Assembly (NCBI GenBank): GCA_963969595.1 | Contig: OZ018416.1 | Location: 5,286,065 to 5,350,064, forward strand | From: Neckera pumila | Lineage: Eukaryota; Streptophyta; Bryopsida; Hypnales; Neckeraceae | Direction of reading: 5' to 3' | Length of the DNA stretch: 64,000 bases | Shown here: one piece after another, positions 1 to 10,430 of the stretch | Layout: each line of letters begins with the position of its first letter | Numbering within the stretch: position 1 is the first letter of the stretch | Notes under the pieces: generated by a model | What the model was told of the DNA's origin: nothing | Database searches by the model: none | Seen by the model: the letters and a program-made list of their open reading frames with translations, nothing else | Position numbers and translations under genes: made by a program

Positions 1-690
1 TTGACTTAGACCGACCAACCGTTGAAGATTGTTTAGCTCAATGGACGCACCGTCTAGGAATTTTATTTTATTTTGATCCAAACGGACATTGGGGTTGGAT
101 TCAAGACAGACGCTAGGGTTGGATCCAGATGTATTGTTGGTCCGACCGATGTTCAAACATGACGTGATAGTAACAATCGTGGCAATTGGCCGCTAATTAG
201 GATTTTAGGGTTTTTAGAAGTCAATAACCATCTCCTGCATCTTGTTTCTAGTATCGCTCTCTCCTACATCTTGTCTCTCATATCACTCTCCCTTGTACTG
301 TGAATAATTGTTATACATGTTTTATTTATGCTTTTATAGATGGTGAAGGACATTGCATGTAGTAATCGTTGTAGACGGACCCGGTGGCACCGTGATCACC
401 ATGAAGAAGCACAAAGTAGGCATTAAGAAGAGAGATCTTCTCTTGGCTTTGCAAGGGAGACACAAGATTGGTAATCTCAAGATTTGGAAGATTATGATAG
501 TGAGCCATTAGACAATGTTGTGGATGCTAGAGTGTATTGCTACTTTCTATCTCCATTGCCTTCTGCACGTAGTTGGCATTGAATTGGATTTTTCTCAAAG
601 TGATTTGAATTTAGCATTTTTACTAGCTTGTATATCTTTTGTCATGTTTGCCATATTAGAATTTGTCTAAAACTTGAAAACAAACTGACC
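1..690. other. Intergenic, no gene seen
   Basis: I see no supported gene here. The sequence is AT-rich. Phrases such as ccgaccaacc and gtccgaccgatg in the first 180 bases resemble words of the tandem repeat that starts at 691, so this may be decayed satellite-like DNA. Confidence 0.4.
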
Positions 691-1075
691 GTCCGCTGCA
701 AGTGTCCATTTAGGCCATCCACTTTAACCATCCGTCCTAAAAAGTCCATTGAGACCATCTATCAGAATTGCTGATTGGGATTGTCCACTGCAAGTGTCCA
801 TCTAGACCATCCACCTTAACTATCCGTCCTAAAGGATCAACTGAGACCATCTATCAAAATCATTGATTGGAACCGTCCACTGCAAGTGTCCATTTGGACC
901 ATCTACTTTAACCGTCCATCCTAAAAGGTCCATCAAGACCATCTATTAAAATCATCAATTAGGATTGTCCACAAGAATAGTCCACTTGACATTCCATCTT
1001 GAGGACCGTCTATAAGGTCCGTCCACTGAATTTGTCCACAGAAACCATCCACAAAGTTCGTCAAGTTGGACTGTC
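691..1075 (+). repeat. 92-bp tandem repeat
   Basis: Three near-complete copies begin at 691, 783 and 875, exactly 92 bases apart. Each carries gtccactgcaagtgtcca, then a gaccatc word, then gtcctaaa and gagaccatctat. From 967 the register continues for one partial copy and decays into shorter gtcca/ccatc words to about 1075. No open frame persists through it, so it is read as a minisatellite. Confidence 0.85.
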
Positions 1076-2484
1076 AAACGGCCCTATCTATCTAGATCGC
1101 AAATGATGTCATCTAATCTATCAAGTGTAATAACTAAACATTAAAGGAACTTTGGACTCTCCAAAAGGCTACTAGGTTTGACAAACTAAGCTATTTCAAA
1201 AGCCCTAGTGAACTACTCAAAAGATGGAATCTTTGACAAAAAAGAGATTTACCTTGTGGGTCGTTGCAAGAAATGGCGTCCACTTTTGGTCCATTTTGGC
1301 TTGTTTTCGGCCAGTACTCCAGTACTCATGAGCTTTTGCATATGAATTTTTAAAAAATATATAAAATAAGGAAAATTAGTACAAGACTAAAAGTAGCATA
1401 TCCCCAAAATTTCAGATCTAAAAAAAATCTAGGTAAAAAGTTATTCACAAAAAAGAGCGAGCTGAAATTTTGAAGAAAATACATACTTTGACATTTTAAT
1501 TTGTAAAAAATAGAAAAAATAATTTTCAAAGAAAGTAAAAATAGACCATTTGGGAAGACTTTATGCTGAAGAGATTTGACTAAAAAATTGATCTTGAAGT
1601 CATATAAAATGTTTAGAACTTGCGCGCGCAAGAGAGCCCTCTTTGCATGGATGTAGACAACACAAAATAAAATATTTTTATATGCCCCTTGGTAGAAACA
1701 TGATTTCCTACTATGCAAATAGACCATAGAAATTTCAGCTCTAAATCATTAAATTTGGGTACTCCTTTTTACTCAAAACCCCTAAATCGCAAAACGTGAC
1801 AAATTAGCTAAATTGAAATTGAAATTTAAAATGATTTTTAAAAATTTCTGCAAAATATGAGATATAATTAACCTCAAGTTAGACATCTCCAATAAAAAAT
1901 TCAACTTCATGAAAATTATGCTTCAAAAGTTATTGCAAAAGGAAGCTTCCACGAACTCCTTGTGACAATTCAACAGTACCGGTGTTTCTTGCAATGACCC
2001 TTGTATATAAATATCGAAACTAACAAGGTATATATCTCAGTTTCCTATTCCATGTGAAGATCGATATCATGTGAACCAATTCCATATAAGAACATATACT
2101 TAAATTGGCCCAATTTAAGACTATAGAATATATCATGTGGATTTTGAGCAATGTGACCAATCAAACTCACCCAATTTATTTAGACTACAAATATTATGTG
2201 GATTTGGGGCAAGGTGACCAATTGAACTAGCCTAGTGTATTGCCAACTAAGTTGGCTAGTACTCTATCTTTTGTGGTAATCATATCATACACTCCAATTT
2301 GAATATAAAATAATATTTTTCATTGCCCTTCTCCATTTAAATACTAATACTTGAGTACCAATGCCTTGACATTTGGAAGTACTAGTGATGAGCAATAATA
2401 GGGGAAAAGTTCCTGTGCGGGCAAAATAAATGTAATCTTGGCATCTTTTTTGGCACTTCTTAGCAACCTTATAGAGATTCCAAA
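1076..2484. other. Intergenic, no gene seen
   Basis: AT-rich sequence without a recognisable coding region. A 125-residue open frame on the minus strand (1350-1727) is phenylalanine- and leucine-rich because of A/T runs and shows no domain. Near 2100-2220 the words ggccaa, ccaatttaga and atgtgga recur in two loose copies. Confidence 0.4.
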
Positions 2485-2648
2485 CACTAAAAGAAATTTG
2501 CGTTTGCCTCAACAAAATCTACTTGATGTGTTTGTTGAAGCAAATGCAAAACATGAGTTGAAAAATGAAGAAAAATGCAGGTTTTCCATTTGTCTTATCA
2601 AACACATCAAGTAGATTTTGTTGAGGCAAATGTAGATTTCTTCTAGTG
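2485..2648. mobile_element. Hairpin MITE, CACTARAAG-ended family
   Basis: The two ends form a long inverted repeat. The left arm starts CACTAAAAGAAATTTGCG and the right arm ends CTAGTG, the complement of CACTAG. Both arms contain TTTGCCTCAACAAAATCTAC and TTGATGTGTTTG. The element is 164 bp with no coding capacity. Related ends occur in the nested elements at 47.1-47.4 kb. No clear target duplication is visible, so the superfamily is not assigned. Confidence 0.75.
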
Positions 2649-2931
2649 AGACTCTCTCTAATAATTATTCTAGGTCAATGAACCAAATAGAGAATATTCT
2701 ATCAGGATGGACACAAGGTTTGAATCTTGACGTTTTGATGAACATCCAGACATCCCATCGTAACATGACATTGAAAACATTGTTTTGTACTACATTTTTG
2801 TTTCAAAACGGCAATTGGACATTAGGGTTCCATCCACTCACTATTGTAGTTCTATTTTTCCTCTTCTTTGAGCACAATGCACTATTAAGATCAAACCTTT
2901 CCCTAGTTTTGTTCTTCTTATCATTATTTAA

Positions 2932-3890
2932 CCCCTAAAGGACCAACATGCTAATTTTGGCAATATAGAGGTTTTGGGCAGGTACATGCGGCTAGAGATT
3001 TTTATTTTTTTAGGCCCAAACATTAATAGACATTATAGACAAGGAATATCTTTCATGTGAATAAAATTTTATAACATTTGGAAATAGAATCAAAAGTTAT
3101 GGCCTAATATATTAATTTTTTTTGTAAATAAGTAGTCTGTCCAGATAAAAAAATTCACTTTTTTTTCATAAAAAAAAATTTGAAATTGGTTTTCCAAGAT
3201 GTATATATATGTGGAAAACTTTGAATCATTCCATTTCAATCAATGAGATGAAAGTTATGAGGAGTTTTTGTTTGCGGGCAATTATGGATTTTCAACTCTA
3301 AAATAAACTTTGAAGTCCTTAATTTTACTCAATCTTCAAAAAAATTGGATTTAAGAGTCAAAAGTTATGAGGAATTTTGAAAAAAAAACAAAAAACATTG
3401 GATGTAGATTGTTTATTACAACATTGCAACCATTGGGATTGGCATTTTTCAATTCCATAACTAAATACTTAACAATTTAGTATTTTGAATCATTCTCAAC
3501 TTCTTTCTACTTACTATTTTTTTCCATATATGTTGTACAACTCCAAATGAAGTGAAAATTTTCAAGCATGTAACCAACTTGCCTTGAAAAATGAATTTAA
3601 AGAAGCAACACCATTTCTAGCATTTTTTCATTTCAATGTGACCTTGTGAAATGCATTTGCCCTGTTTTTCACAAGGCCAAACAAAATATTTTTTCATAAA
3701 TTCAAACGCTAATATCTTCTAATCCGCATGGTGGAAAACTCTGAAATTTTTCCGTAGCTTTTCAAACCAGCATACTATAAGATCCTATGGTTACATGTGT
3801 CCAAAAATGTCTTTTTCTAAATTTTAGTACTTGTGCTCAAATTGGCAGATTTTGAGTGTTTTGGGGGAAAACATAGTCAGTCTTCTAGGG
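2932..3890 (+). mobile_element. piggyBac-like non-autonomous element 1, decayed right end
   Basis: The left end is TTAA (2928-2931) followed by CCCCTAAAGGACCAACATGC, identical to the end of the copy at 62696. Internal words also match that copy: ggaatatctt, caaaagttatg and tcctatggttacatgtgtc. The right end reads cttctagggtacaa where intact copies have ctttaggggttaa, so the terminal repeat and TTAA on that side have decayed. No protein is encoded. Confidence 0.8.
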
Positions 3891-4054
3891 TACAATTTTT
3901 CCTCTCAAGGTCAATTTCGTCATCTCATGCTCAGCCTCCTTCTTTTATCTCATACATTAGAAGAAAAAAGAAGCCACAAGAGGGTTATTTCAGGGCTCTT
4001 CTCCAGGTTGTGAACCAACACATTACATGCAAGAATATCATACTACTAAAATCA

Positions 4055-4164
4055 CAATGACCTCTATAATATCACATTTTCAAAAATGTGATATTACAGA
4101 AGTAAAATAGCCATTGAGGTGATATTACAAAATATCAACAGAGTGATATTACAGAGGTTGCAAT
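4055..4164. mobile_element. Small hairpin MITE
   Basis: Ends are inverted: GACCTCTATAATATCAC on the left and gtgatattacagaggtt on the right. An internal palindrome (aaaatgtgatatt against aatatcacatttt) adds a second stem. The ACCTCTATAA word resembles pogo/Emigrant-type termini, but no TA duplication can be fixed. It lies about 120 bp upstream of the copia element. Confidence 0.5.
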
Positions 4165-4287
4165 TCTTCTAGTTTATATTGTACATTTCAATGTATGCAT
4201 GTTTGTAAAAAAATTTATATAAGATTTTAATCATTTTTATTTGAAGACTTATTGAAATTATTACTCTGTATTTTAATATATGAAAAC

Positions 4288-4561
4288 TGTCGAGACCTGG
4301 TCAATGGTCAGGTAGCTTGGCTACATATGCGTATACGGTCAGTATACTGCCGTTTCATACCACTAGTTCGTACCTCTTCAAGGTTAAGGTTGTACCTCTT
4401 AAAGGTTGAGGTTCTGAGGAGTCGCGTTGCTTCTCAGCCAGAACTACGTATCATCACTCTGATCCTTAGGCTATTGAAATGTAATGTGATTTTGAGCCTG
4501 AGGTACGTAGGCAGCTTCATCTCTTATCGAGAGATGGAGTCCGAGTGAAAACGTACTGTCA
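4288..4561 (+). repeat. Copia 5' LTR
   Basis: Direct repeat of 274 bp, beginning TGTCGAGACCTGG and ending GTACTGTCA. It matches 9397-9670 except for A in place of G at 4325. The LTR presumably holds the promoter and polyadenylation signals. Confidence 0.97.
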
Positions 4562-4575
4562 CGTTATCAGCACTG
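4562..4575 (+). other. Candidate primer-binding site
   Basis: Directly after the 5' LTR the sequence cgttatcagcactg resembles the GGTATCAGAGC site that pairs with the 3' end of initiator Met-tRNA in many copia elements. There are mismatches, so the assignment rests mainly on position. Confidence 0.35.
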
Positions 4576-4631
4576 CTCGCCGCAGAGCGAAAAGAGAAGT
4601 TTTGAACGAAATTTAAAAACAAGGAGCGTCG

Positions 4632-5696
4632 ATGGCCTTACAAACAGAATCTGTCTATCCAAGAATACCTGCAGAACCAGGTTTCAAACCATTGGAAGAG
4701 GACGGGACAAATTACATAATGTGGATGACGAATATGCGTCAATACCTTTCTAGTAAAGGCTTAGAGGGTATAACAACTTGCCCACCAACACCGGCTGAAG
4801 TAGAAAGACGGAGGAAGGCAAAGGAAGAAGATCCCACATTGATTTTTGGAAAGTCCGAAGCAGATTATGATCGAATGCAGAAAGACACAGCTACCTTAGC
4901 AATCCGTCTAAGACTCAAAGACGATCTAGCCCTTCAAATGTATCATCATGATACACCTAGCGACCTCTGGGAAGAGATTCAATCCCGTTTTGAAGCCATG
5001 CGTGAAATTACATATCCTGAAACATGGCAAGCATGGTTAAGTCTTCGTCATATGGATTTTGACCTACTTGATGATTATAAAGCAGCGCTATTTAAACTGA
5101 CAGCAAAGCTAGCATATTGTAAGAGGCCAGTAACAGAAGAAGACATAATATTCAAGACATTATCGACAATGGGACCCGAAAGGATGGGACTTCGAGAGTC
5201 ATTGCTAGCAAGAGAATATAAGAACTCAAGAGACCTATTCATTTACCTGGCTGAGAATGAGAAATTCAACAATGTTGCAAAAGAATTGGCAAAACAAAGA
5301 CCTGCTGGGACTATAGCGACCCCAGAATTGAATTACACAAGAGAAAAACAGCAGGATCCAAACAGAAGAAGAAAACCGTGGAAAGGACAAGAGAAGAGGG
5401 CTCGGAGATCCGCGACCCCTAGTAAGAAAGATGAGGATAATATAAGGAAGAATAAATCAAAAACCTTTGGGAAGTGTTTCAGATGTGGCAAGAAACGTCA
5501 CTTCGCACGAGATTGTCGAACACCAAAGGACGTTGTTGATAAATACCGAAGAGAAAATAATTTGTCACCCTGGAGAGGCACTAAGAAAATCAGTAATGAC
5601 AAGAACAAAAATAAACAGCAACGTACTGAAAACGAAGATGAATATAATTATTTGGACCAGGTTCGCGTTGAGGAGACAAATGCAGTATTTGAATAG
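4632..5696 (+). CDS. Copia Gag
   Basis: 354-residue Gag-type protein that would form the particle packaging the element's RNA. The N-terminal two-thirds has the UBN2-like character of copia Gag, with a tryptophan-rich opening (DGTNYIMWMTNMRQYL, about residues 25-40). A basic, lysine/arginine-rich stretch at about 235-280 precedes one CCHC zinc knuckle (C282, C285, H290, C295: CFRCGKKRHFARDC). The frame ends at TAG 5694-5696. The same frame continues downstream into protease, so this stop may be a mutation or a leaky stop; the next bases are CAACAG, only partly like the TMV-type readthrough context. The ATG at 4632 is the first in-frame start after the leader. Confidence 0.93.
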   Translation: MALQTESVYPRIPAEPGFKPLEEDGTNYIMWMTNMRQYLSSKGLEGITTCPPTPAEVERRRKAKEEDPTLIFGKSEADYDRMQKDTATLAIRLRLKDDLALQMYHHDTPSDLWEEIQSRFEAMREITYPETWQAWLSLRHMDFDLLDDYKAALFKLTAKLAYCKRPVTEEDIIFKTLSTMGPERMGLRESLLAREYKNSRDLFIYLAENEKFNNVAKELAKQRPAGTIATPELNYTREKQQDPNRRRKPWKGQEKRARRSATPSKKDEDNIRKNKSKTFGKCFRCGKKRHFARDCRTPKDVVDKYRRENNLSPWRGTKKISNDKNKNKQQRTENEDEYNYLDQVRVEETNAVFE

Positions 5697-8600
5697 CAAC
5701 AGCGGACAAATAGATCAATGATGCTACTTGATTCAGGAGCGACAATTACAGTCGTCACAAGTGCCAAATACTTCACGAAGATGCAGCGTGAAAACTATAA
5801 GATAGCCTCGATGAGTGGTTTAAATCTCATTGTACGTGGATCAGGACCAGCTACGTTTATTTTACCTGGAGGCACTCGCATCTATGCTGAAAGAGCTCTT
5901 CTTATTCCGACGGCAAGAAGACAAGTTTTATGCGAGAATGATGTGTTTAACAGTGGCTATGAGATCAACACACACATATTCACGACAGGGGAAAGGTTCA
6001 AGACCCTTACGAACGAACATGGAAATTGTGCAGAGAAGTTTTATTATACTGACAATGGCCTTATCGAATTTGAAATAGCAACCAACGAGTTTATTGCACT
6101 TACAAGAGAGATCACTGATGATGGCAGACTTTGGCACGACCGCCTGGGTCATCCCTCAACGAGAATGCTGCAAAATATATTAAAATCGACAGCGGGAAAC
6201 ATCAAAATTTCATCAAGGCTACCTGAGTCATGCCTGGCATGCTCTCGGGGCAAACTCATACTACGTCCAGCAAAAGAAATAAAAGATAAAGAGCTCAAAC
6301 CTTTCCTCAATCGCATTCAGATTGACATATGTAGCCCGATATCACCACCATCAGGACCATTTAGGTACTTTATGGTGATGATAGACTCCACCTAAAGGTG
6401 GAGTGAGGTCAACCTGTTGTCAACAAGGAATCACGCTTTCGCGAAGATGTTGATACAGTTAATCAGGATGCAAGTTAGATTTCCAGATAATGGTGTCAGG
6501 GACATTCGAGTTGATGGGGCAGGTGAGTTTACGTCTAAAACATTCCAAAATTACTGCACAACACAAGGTATAACACTTGAAGTAGCACTACCAGAAGTCC
6601 ATTTTCAGAATGGACTCGCGGAAAGCTTAATTCGGAGAATACAATGGATAGCTCGTCCTCTGCTACTCAAGTCCAACTTACCTTTAACGGCCTGGGGCCA
6701 CGCAGTAATGCATGCTGCTGATCTCATTAGATACCGCCCATCTGCAGGAAATAAGATGAGTCCACATCAGTTAGCGACGGGAAATGCACCGGATATAAAA
6801 CATTTAAGGAAATTCGGATGTTCTGTTGAGGTGCCGCTTGACCCCACGAAAAGGAAAAAGTTCGGACCTCAGAGGAAGCAGGGTATCTACGTTGGGAACG
6901 TAGGTAATTCCCTGATAAAGTATATAGAACCAAAAACTGGAGACCTATTTAGGGCAAGGTTTCTAGACTGCCATTTTGATGAACAACATTTTCCATTCAT
7001 GGAAATCAAAGAACAGCTGCCTGCCACGGTTTTAGACATTAATTGGCATACATCGACAATTGAAGACAGCCCAGATTATCGCTGCGATGGGGAAGTGCAA
7101 CGAATACTGAGGCTGCGAGAACTTGCTCGCAAGCTACCTGATGCTTTTGCTGACACACCTGATATTGTAAAAACCCCCTACACCCAAGTACAATACACTC
7201 CAGCACGAATACTACCAGATAATACACCGGCGAACGTCTCTCAAATTCGACGAAAAAGGGGACGTCCTTTAGGGTCTAAAAATAAGCCAAAGAATTTAGG
7301 GAGAGCACCACATATTACTGGGGGGGCATTGCTGGAGACAGGGGGAGTAACACAAGGTCCAAGGGGAGTAGCAACTAACCAGCCTAGCTTCGAAGAAGCA
7401 ACGGATGTAGCACTCACTGATCACGTCTGGGATAGACGAACCATTTGTAAGAATGAAGCCTTGATGGTGCACACCGTCAATGCTATTTTAGAAAACCCTG
7501 ACATACCAAAAACGGTCCCACAAGCAAAGAGATCAGTAGAATGGCCGCACTGGAAACGTGCAATGCAAGATGAGATGAATTCAATGAAAGAAAGACAAGT
7601 CTTTGGGGTGCCGCAGCCTAAGACACTTGATATGAAACCCATTCGTTCTAAATGGGTTTTTGCAAAGAAAAGAGACTCTGAAGGAAAGATAATCCGCTAT
7701 AAAGCATGCTTAGTTGCGAAGGGCTTTACTCAACAGTTTGGAATTGACTATGATTTCACCTACAGCCCAGTAATGGATTCAATTACATTCAGATTCCTAA
7801 TAGCTCTGGCTGTGCAGGAAAGACTCTCATTTAGACTGTTAGATATTGTCACAGCCTACCTGTATGGCAGGATGGACAAAGAAATGTATATGGAGCTCCC
7901 CGAAGGGGTAGAATCCATCAACTCGACAAAAGAGAGCTCAATGCAGGATATGGGCAACTCGGGACAGTCCCAGAGAGCAAAAGCAGAGCTAGTCGACAAG
8001 AAAACGCAGGATTTGGGAAAGGGCCATAAACGTGTGACGTTTGCCCCCTCCTCAGATCATACCAATCTTGAAAATCTGAATATCATCTCTAGGAAGAGAA
8101 AGAGAGAACTGGGTCAAGTTGTAAGGATCCAGAAAGCCATTTATGGCTTGAAACAGTCTGGACGACTATGGTACCAGAATTTAACGGATTATCTGATCCA
8201 ACAGGGTTTTAAAGCAAATAAATACACACCTTGTGTATTTGTGAACCGCAGAGGAAAGCACCTTGTGCTGATCACAATTTATGTCGACGACTTAAATATC
8301 TTCGGCACTCGGGCAGCAGTCGAGAAAACTGTTGACCTGATGAAACACAAGTACAAAGTCAAGGACTATGGACGAACTCCAAGATGCTTAGGCGTGGAAC
8401 TAGAGCATTTTGAGGACGGCTCTGTATTCTTGCATATGACTTCATATACAAGTAGACTTCTCGAGAAATTCGCGATGTCAGAGGCTCATCCAGTCTCCAC
8501 ACCTTTAACGGTCAGAACCCTAAAAACGGATCAAGACGAGTATGGTCCGTTGCGAGACAATGAAGAGATACTCTCTTCGGAGTACCCATATATTACCGCT

Positions 8601-9302
8601 GTAATGTCAATGTCTTGATTATCGCTAAATGTAAGACCAGACCTGAAGTTCTCAACTCATTTATTGTCAAGACATAGCGCGGAACCGACTAAACGACACT
8701 GACGCGGAGTAAAACATATGCTACGTTACTTGAACGGGACCAGAGACTACGGCATTCTTTTTGAAAGAAATTTCCAACCGATTAAAGGTTATGCAGATGC
8801 CGGGTACCTGTCGGCTCCTGAGAAAGGAAGGTCGCAATCCGGCTACGTTTTTACTATGGCTGATTCAGCGATCTCCTGGAGTTCGAAGCTACAACCCACA
8901 GTCGCAACATCTTCAAATCATGCTGAATTGATCGCCTTATTTGACACCACCAAGGAAGCTGTTTGGCTGCGAAATATGTCATCAAGCCTAAAAACGTTAG
9001 CAAACCTCGAGATTGATATAAAACCTATGAAGATCTTCGAGGATAATGACGCCTGCCGGCACCAGATGTCAGAAGGTTTCATTAAATCCAACAATACGAA
9101 GCATTTGACACCGAAAATCTTCTATGCTGCTGAGCAAACAAAAATCGGCACCATATCCATCGAGAAGATTACCTCTGCCGAGAACATCGCTGATTTGTTT
9201 ACAAAAACGTTACCACCATCTACCCATCACAAACATATGTTGTCAATGAAGATGCGATCGTTAGCACAAGTCCGAAAGGAAAAGACACAACTTAGTTCAT
9301 AA
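5697..9302 (+). pseudogene. Copia Pol polyprotein, interrupted by three in-frame stops
   Basis: Order of domains: aspartic protease with DSGA (5730-5741); integrase HHCC zinc domain (HDRLGHP ... CLAC, about 6130-6245); integrase core with QID near 6318, RVDGAGE near 6510 and the catalytic E in NGLAES near 6620; reverse transcriptase with YVDD at 8280-8291; RNase H ending in TKHL and LFTKTLP motifs. Stops inside the frame are TAA 6393-6395, TGA 8616-8618 and TGA 8700-8702; with the gag stop that makes four. At 8700 the family normally has tryptophan (TKRHW), so TGG to TGA is the simplest cause. About 70 extra, polar residues separate the PEG and IYGLKQSG motifs of the reverse transcriptase. 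The terminal TAA is at 9300-9302. Confidence 0.95.
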
Positions 9303-9385
9303 CGACTAGTGACAGGATTTTGAAAAACTACGATACTTTGCGATTAGGTCAAACAGAATCGGTTTTCTGGCATCCCACCTCCGCC

Positions 9386-9396
9386 AAGAGGGGGAG
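9386..9396 (+). other. Polypurine tract of the copia element
   Basis: AAGAGGGGGAG lies directly before the TGT of the 3' LTR, where plus-strand DNA synthesis is primed in this class. Confidence 0.85.
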
Positions 9397-9670
9397 TGTC
9401 GAGACCTGGTCAATGGTCAGGTAGCTTGGCTACGTATGCGTATACGGTCAGTATACTGCCGTTTCATACCACTAGTTCGTACCTCTTCAAGGTTAAGGTT
9501 GTACCTCTTAAAGGTTGAGGTTCTGAGGAGTCGCGTTGCTTCTCAGCCAGAACTACGTATCATCACTCTGATCCTTAGGCTATTGAAATGTAATGTGATT
9601 TTGAGCCTGAGGTACGTAGGCAGCTTCATCTCTTATCGAGAGATGGAGTCCGAGTGAAAACGTACTGTCA
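9397..9670 (+). repeat. Copia 3' LTR
   Basis: 274 bp, 273 identical to the 5' LTR, followed by the AAAAC target duplication at 9671-9675. Confidence 0.97.
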
Positions 9671-9675
9671 AAAAC

Positions 9676-10340
9676 TTTATTAAAATATTGTTTGATGAAT
9701 GCATAGCATAGCAAGCGCCAACTGCTGATATTCATCATAAAACGTCAACCTTCTCACTAATATTTTGTTCATTTAAATACTACAAAATATATACAATATT
9801 TACTCGGCATCTTTGAACTCCTTCAAAAGGAATTTCTATGAGGTCAGTCTATTAGGTAGCATAGATTCTCTCTTTTAACAAAGAGATTTAATCCTATATA
9901 TATAATATTAGAAAATTAATTAAAAATTATTATTAGATGTGGTACGTTCCCGAGACATCAGATTTTAGATCTTTGTAATTTCAAATTCGTTTTAACACTA
10001 AGTTTTCTTTTTTCCATTTTCCGTTTTTTCCATTATTTAATTAAATTGTCCCGTGTAATTCAAGTCTTGCATTTTGATAATTTTTTTTGAGGGGGGATTT
10101 GGCCAGTAGTCTCCACTATCTGTGAACTTGCAGCCTTCCATAGGCCTCATTCTTCTTCTAATGTGGTAGTGATAATATAACAATTCTTCCTTTCTTTTAT
10201 TGTTCATTGTGCCACACTTCCCATGAACTTCCCAAGCTCCATAGATTGAGATGAGATGGTAGAGGTATTATATAGCTTCCAACTGCACATTTCAATAGAA
10301 TATACCAGGTTTTTTGTAGTGGTAGAATTCCACCAAAATG
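9676..10340. other. Intergenic, no gene seen
   Basis: AT-rich flank of the copia insertion without coding signal or recognisable repeat. Confidence 0.4.
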
Positions 10341-10350
10341 GGGCTTTGCC

Positions 10351-10422
10351 AACAGAGATTAGAAAACAATGCACCTACAAAAAAAGTTGCGACTGTAGGT
10401 GCATTGTTTTCTAATCTCTGTT
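10351..10422. repeat. Perfect 29-bp inverted repeat (hairpin)
   Basis: The left arm 10351-10379 is the exact reverse complement of 10394-10422, around a 14-base loop containing aagttgcg. Outside the perfect stem, gggctttgcc and tgaaaagccc extend the pairing with a few mismatches. It could be a compact MITE core or a small-RNA hairpin; no target duplication is evident. Confidence 0.8.
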
Positions 10423-10430
10423 TGAAAAGC

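Larger units (their letters stand above)
4288..9670 (+). mobile_element. Ty1/copia LTR retrotransposon, complete with 5-bp target duplication
   Basis: A 5383-bp element flanked by AAAAC at 4283-4287 and 9671-9675. It has two 274-bp LTRs that start TGT and end TCA, a primer-binding-site candidate, gag, pol in the Ty1/copia order (protease, integrase, reverse transcriptase, RNase H) and a purine tract before the 3' LTR. The LTRs differ at one visible position (A4325 against G9434), so insertion is recent. From the gag ATG at 4632 to the terminal stop at 9302 there is a single frame with no frameshift but four internal stop codons. Confidence 0.97.

Noticed and set aside
691..1075. Regular repeats that might be a CRISPR array
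   Set aside because: The 92-bp units repeat in full with no unique spacers, in a plant nuclear context.
1350..1727. 125-residue hydrophobic open frame, minus strand
   Set aside because: Phenylalanine/leucine content follows from A/T runs; no membrane-protein pattern, splice signals or context.
9436..9657. Open frame repeated in both LTRs (also 4252-4548)
   Set aside because: It is LTR sequence read through; identical frames exist only because the LTRs are identical.
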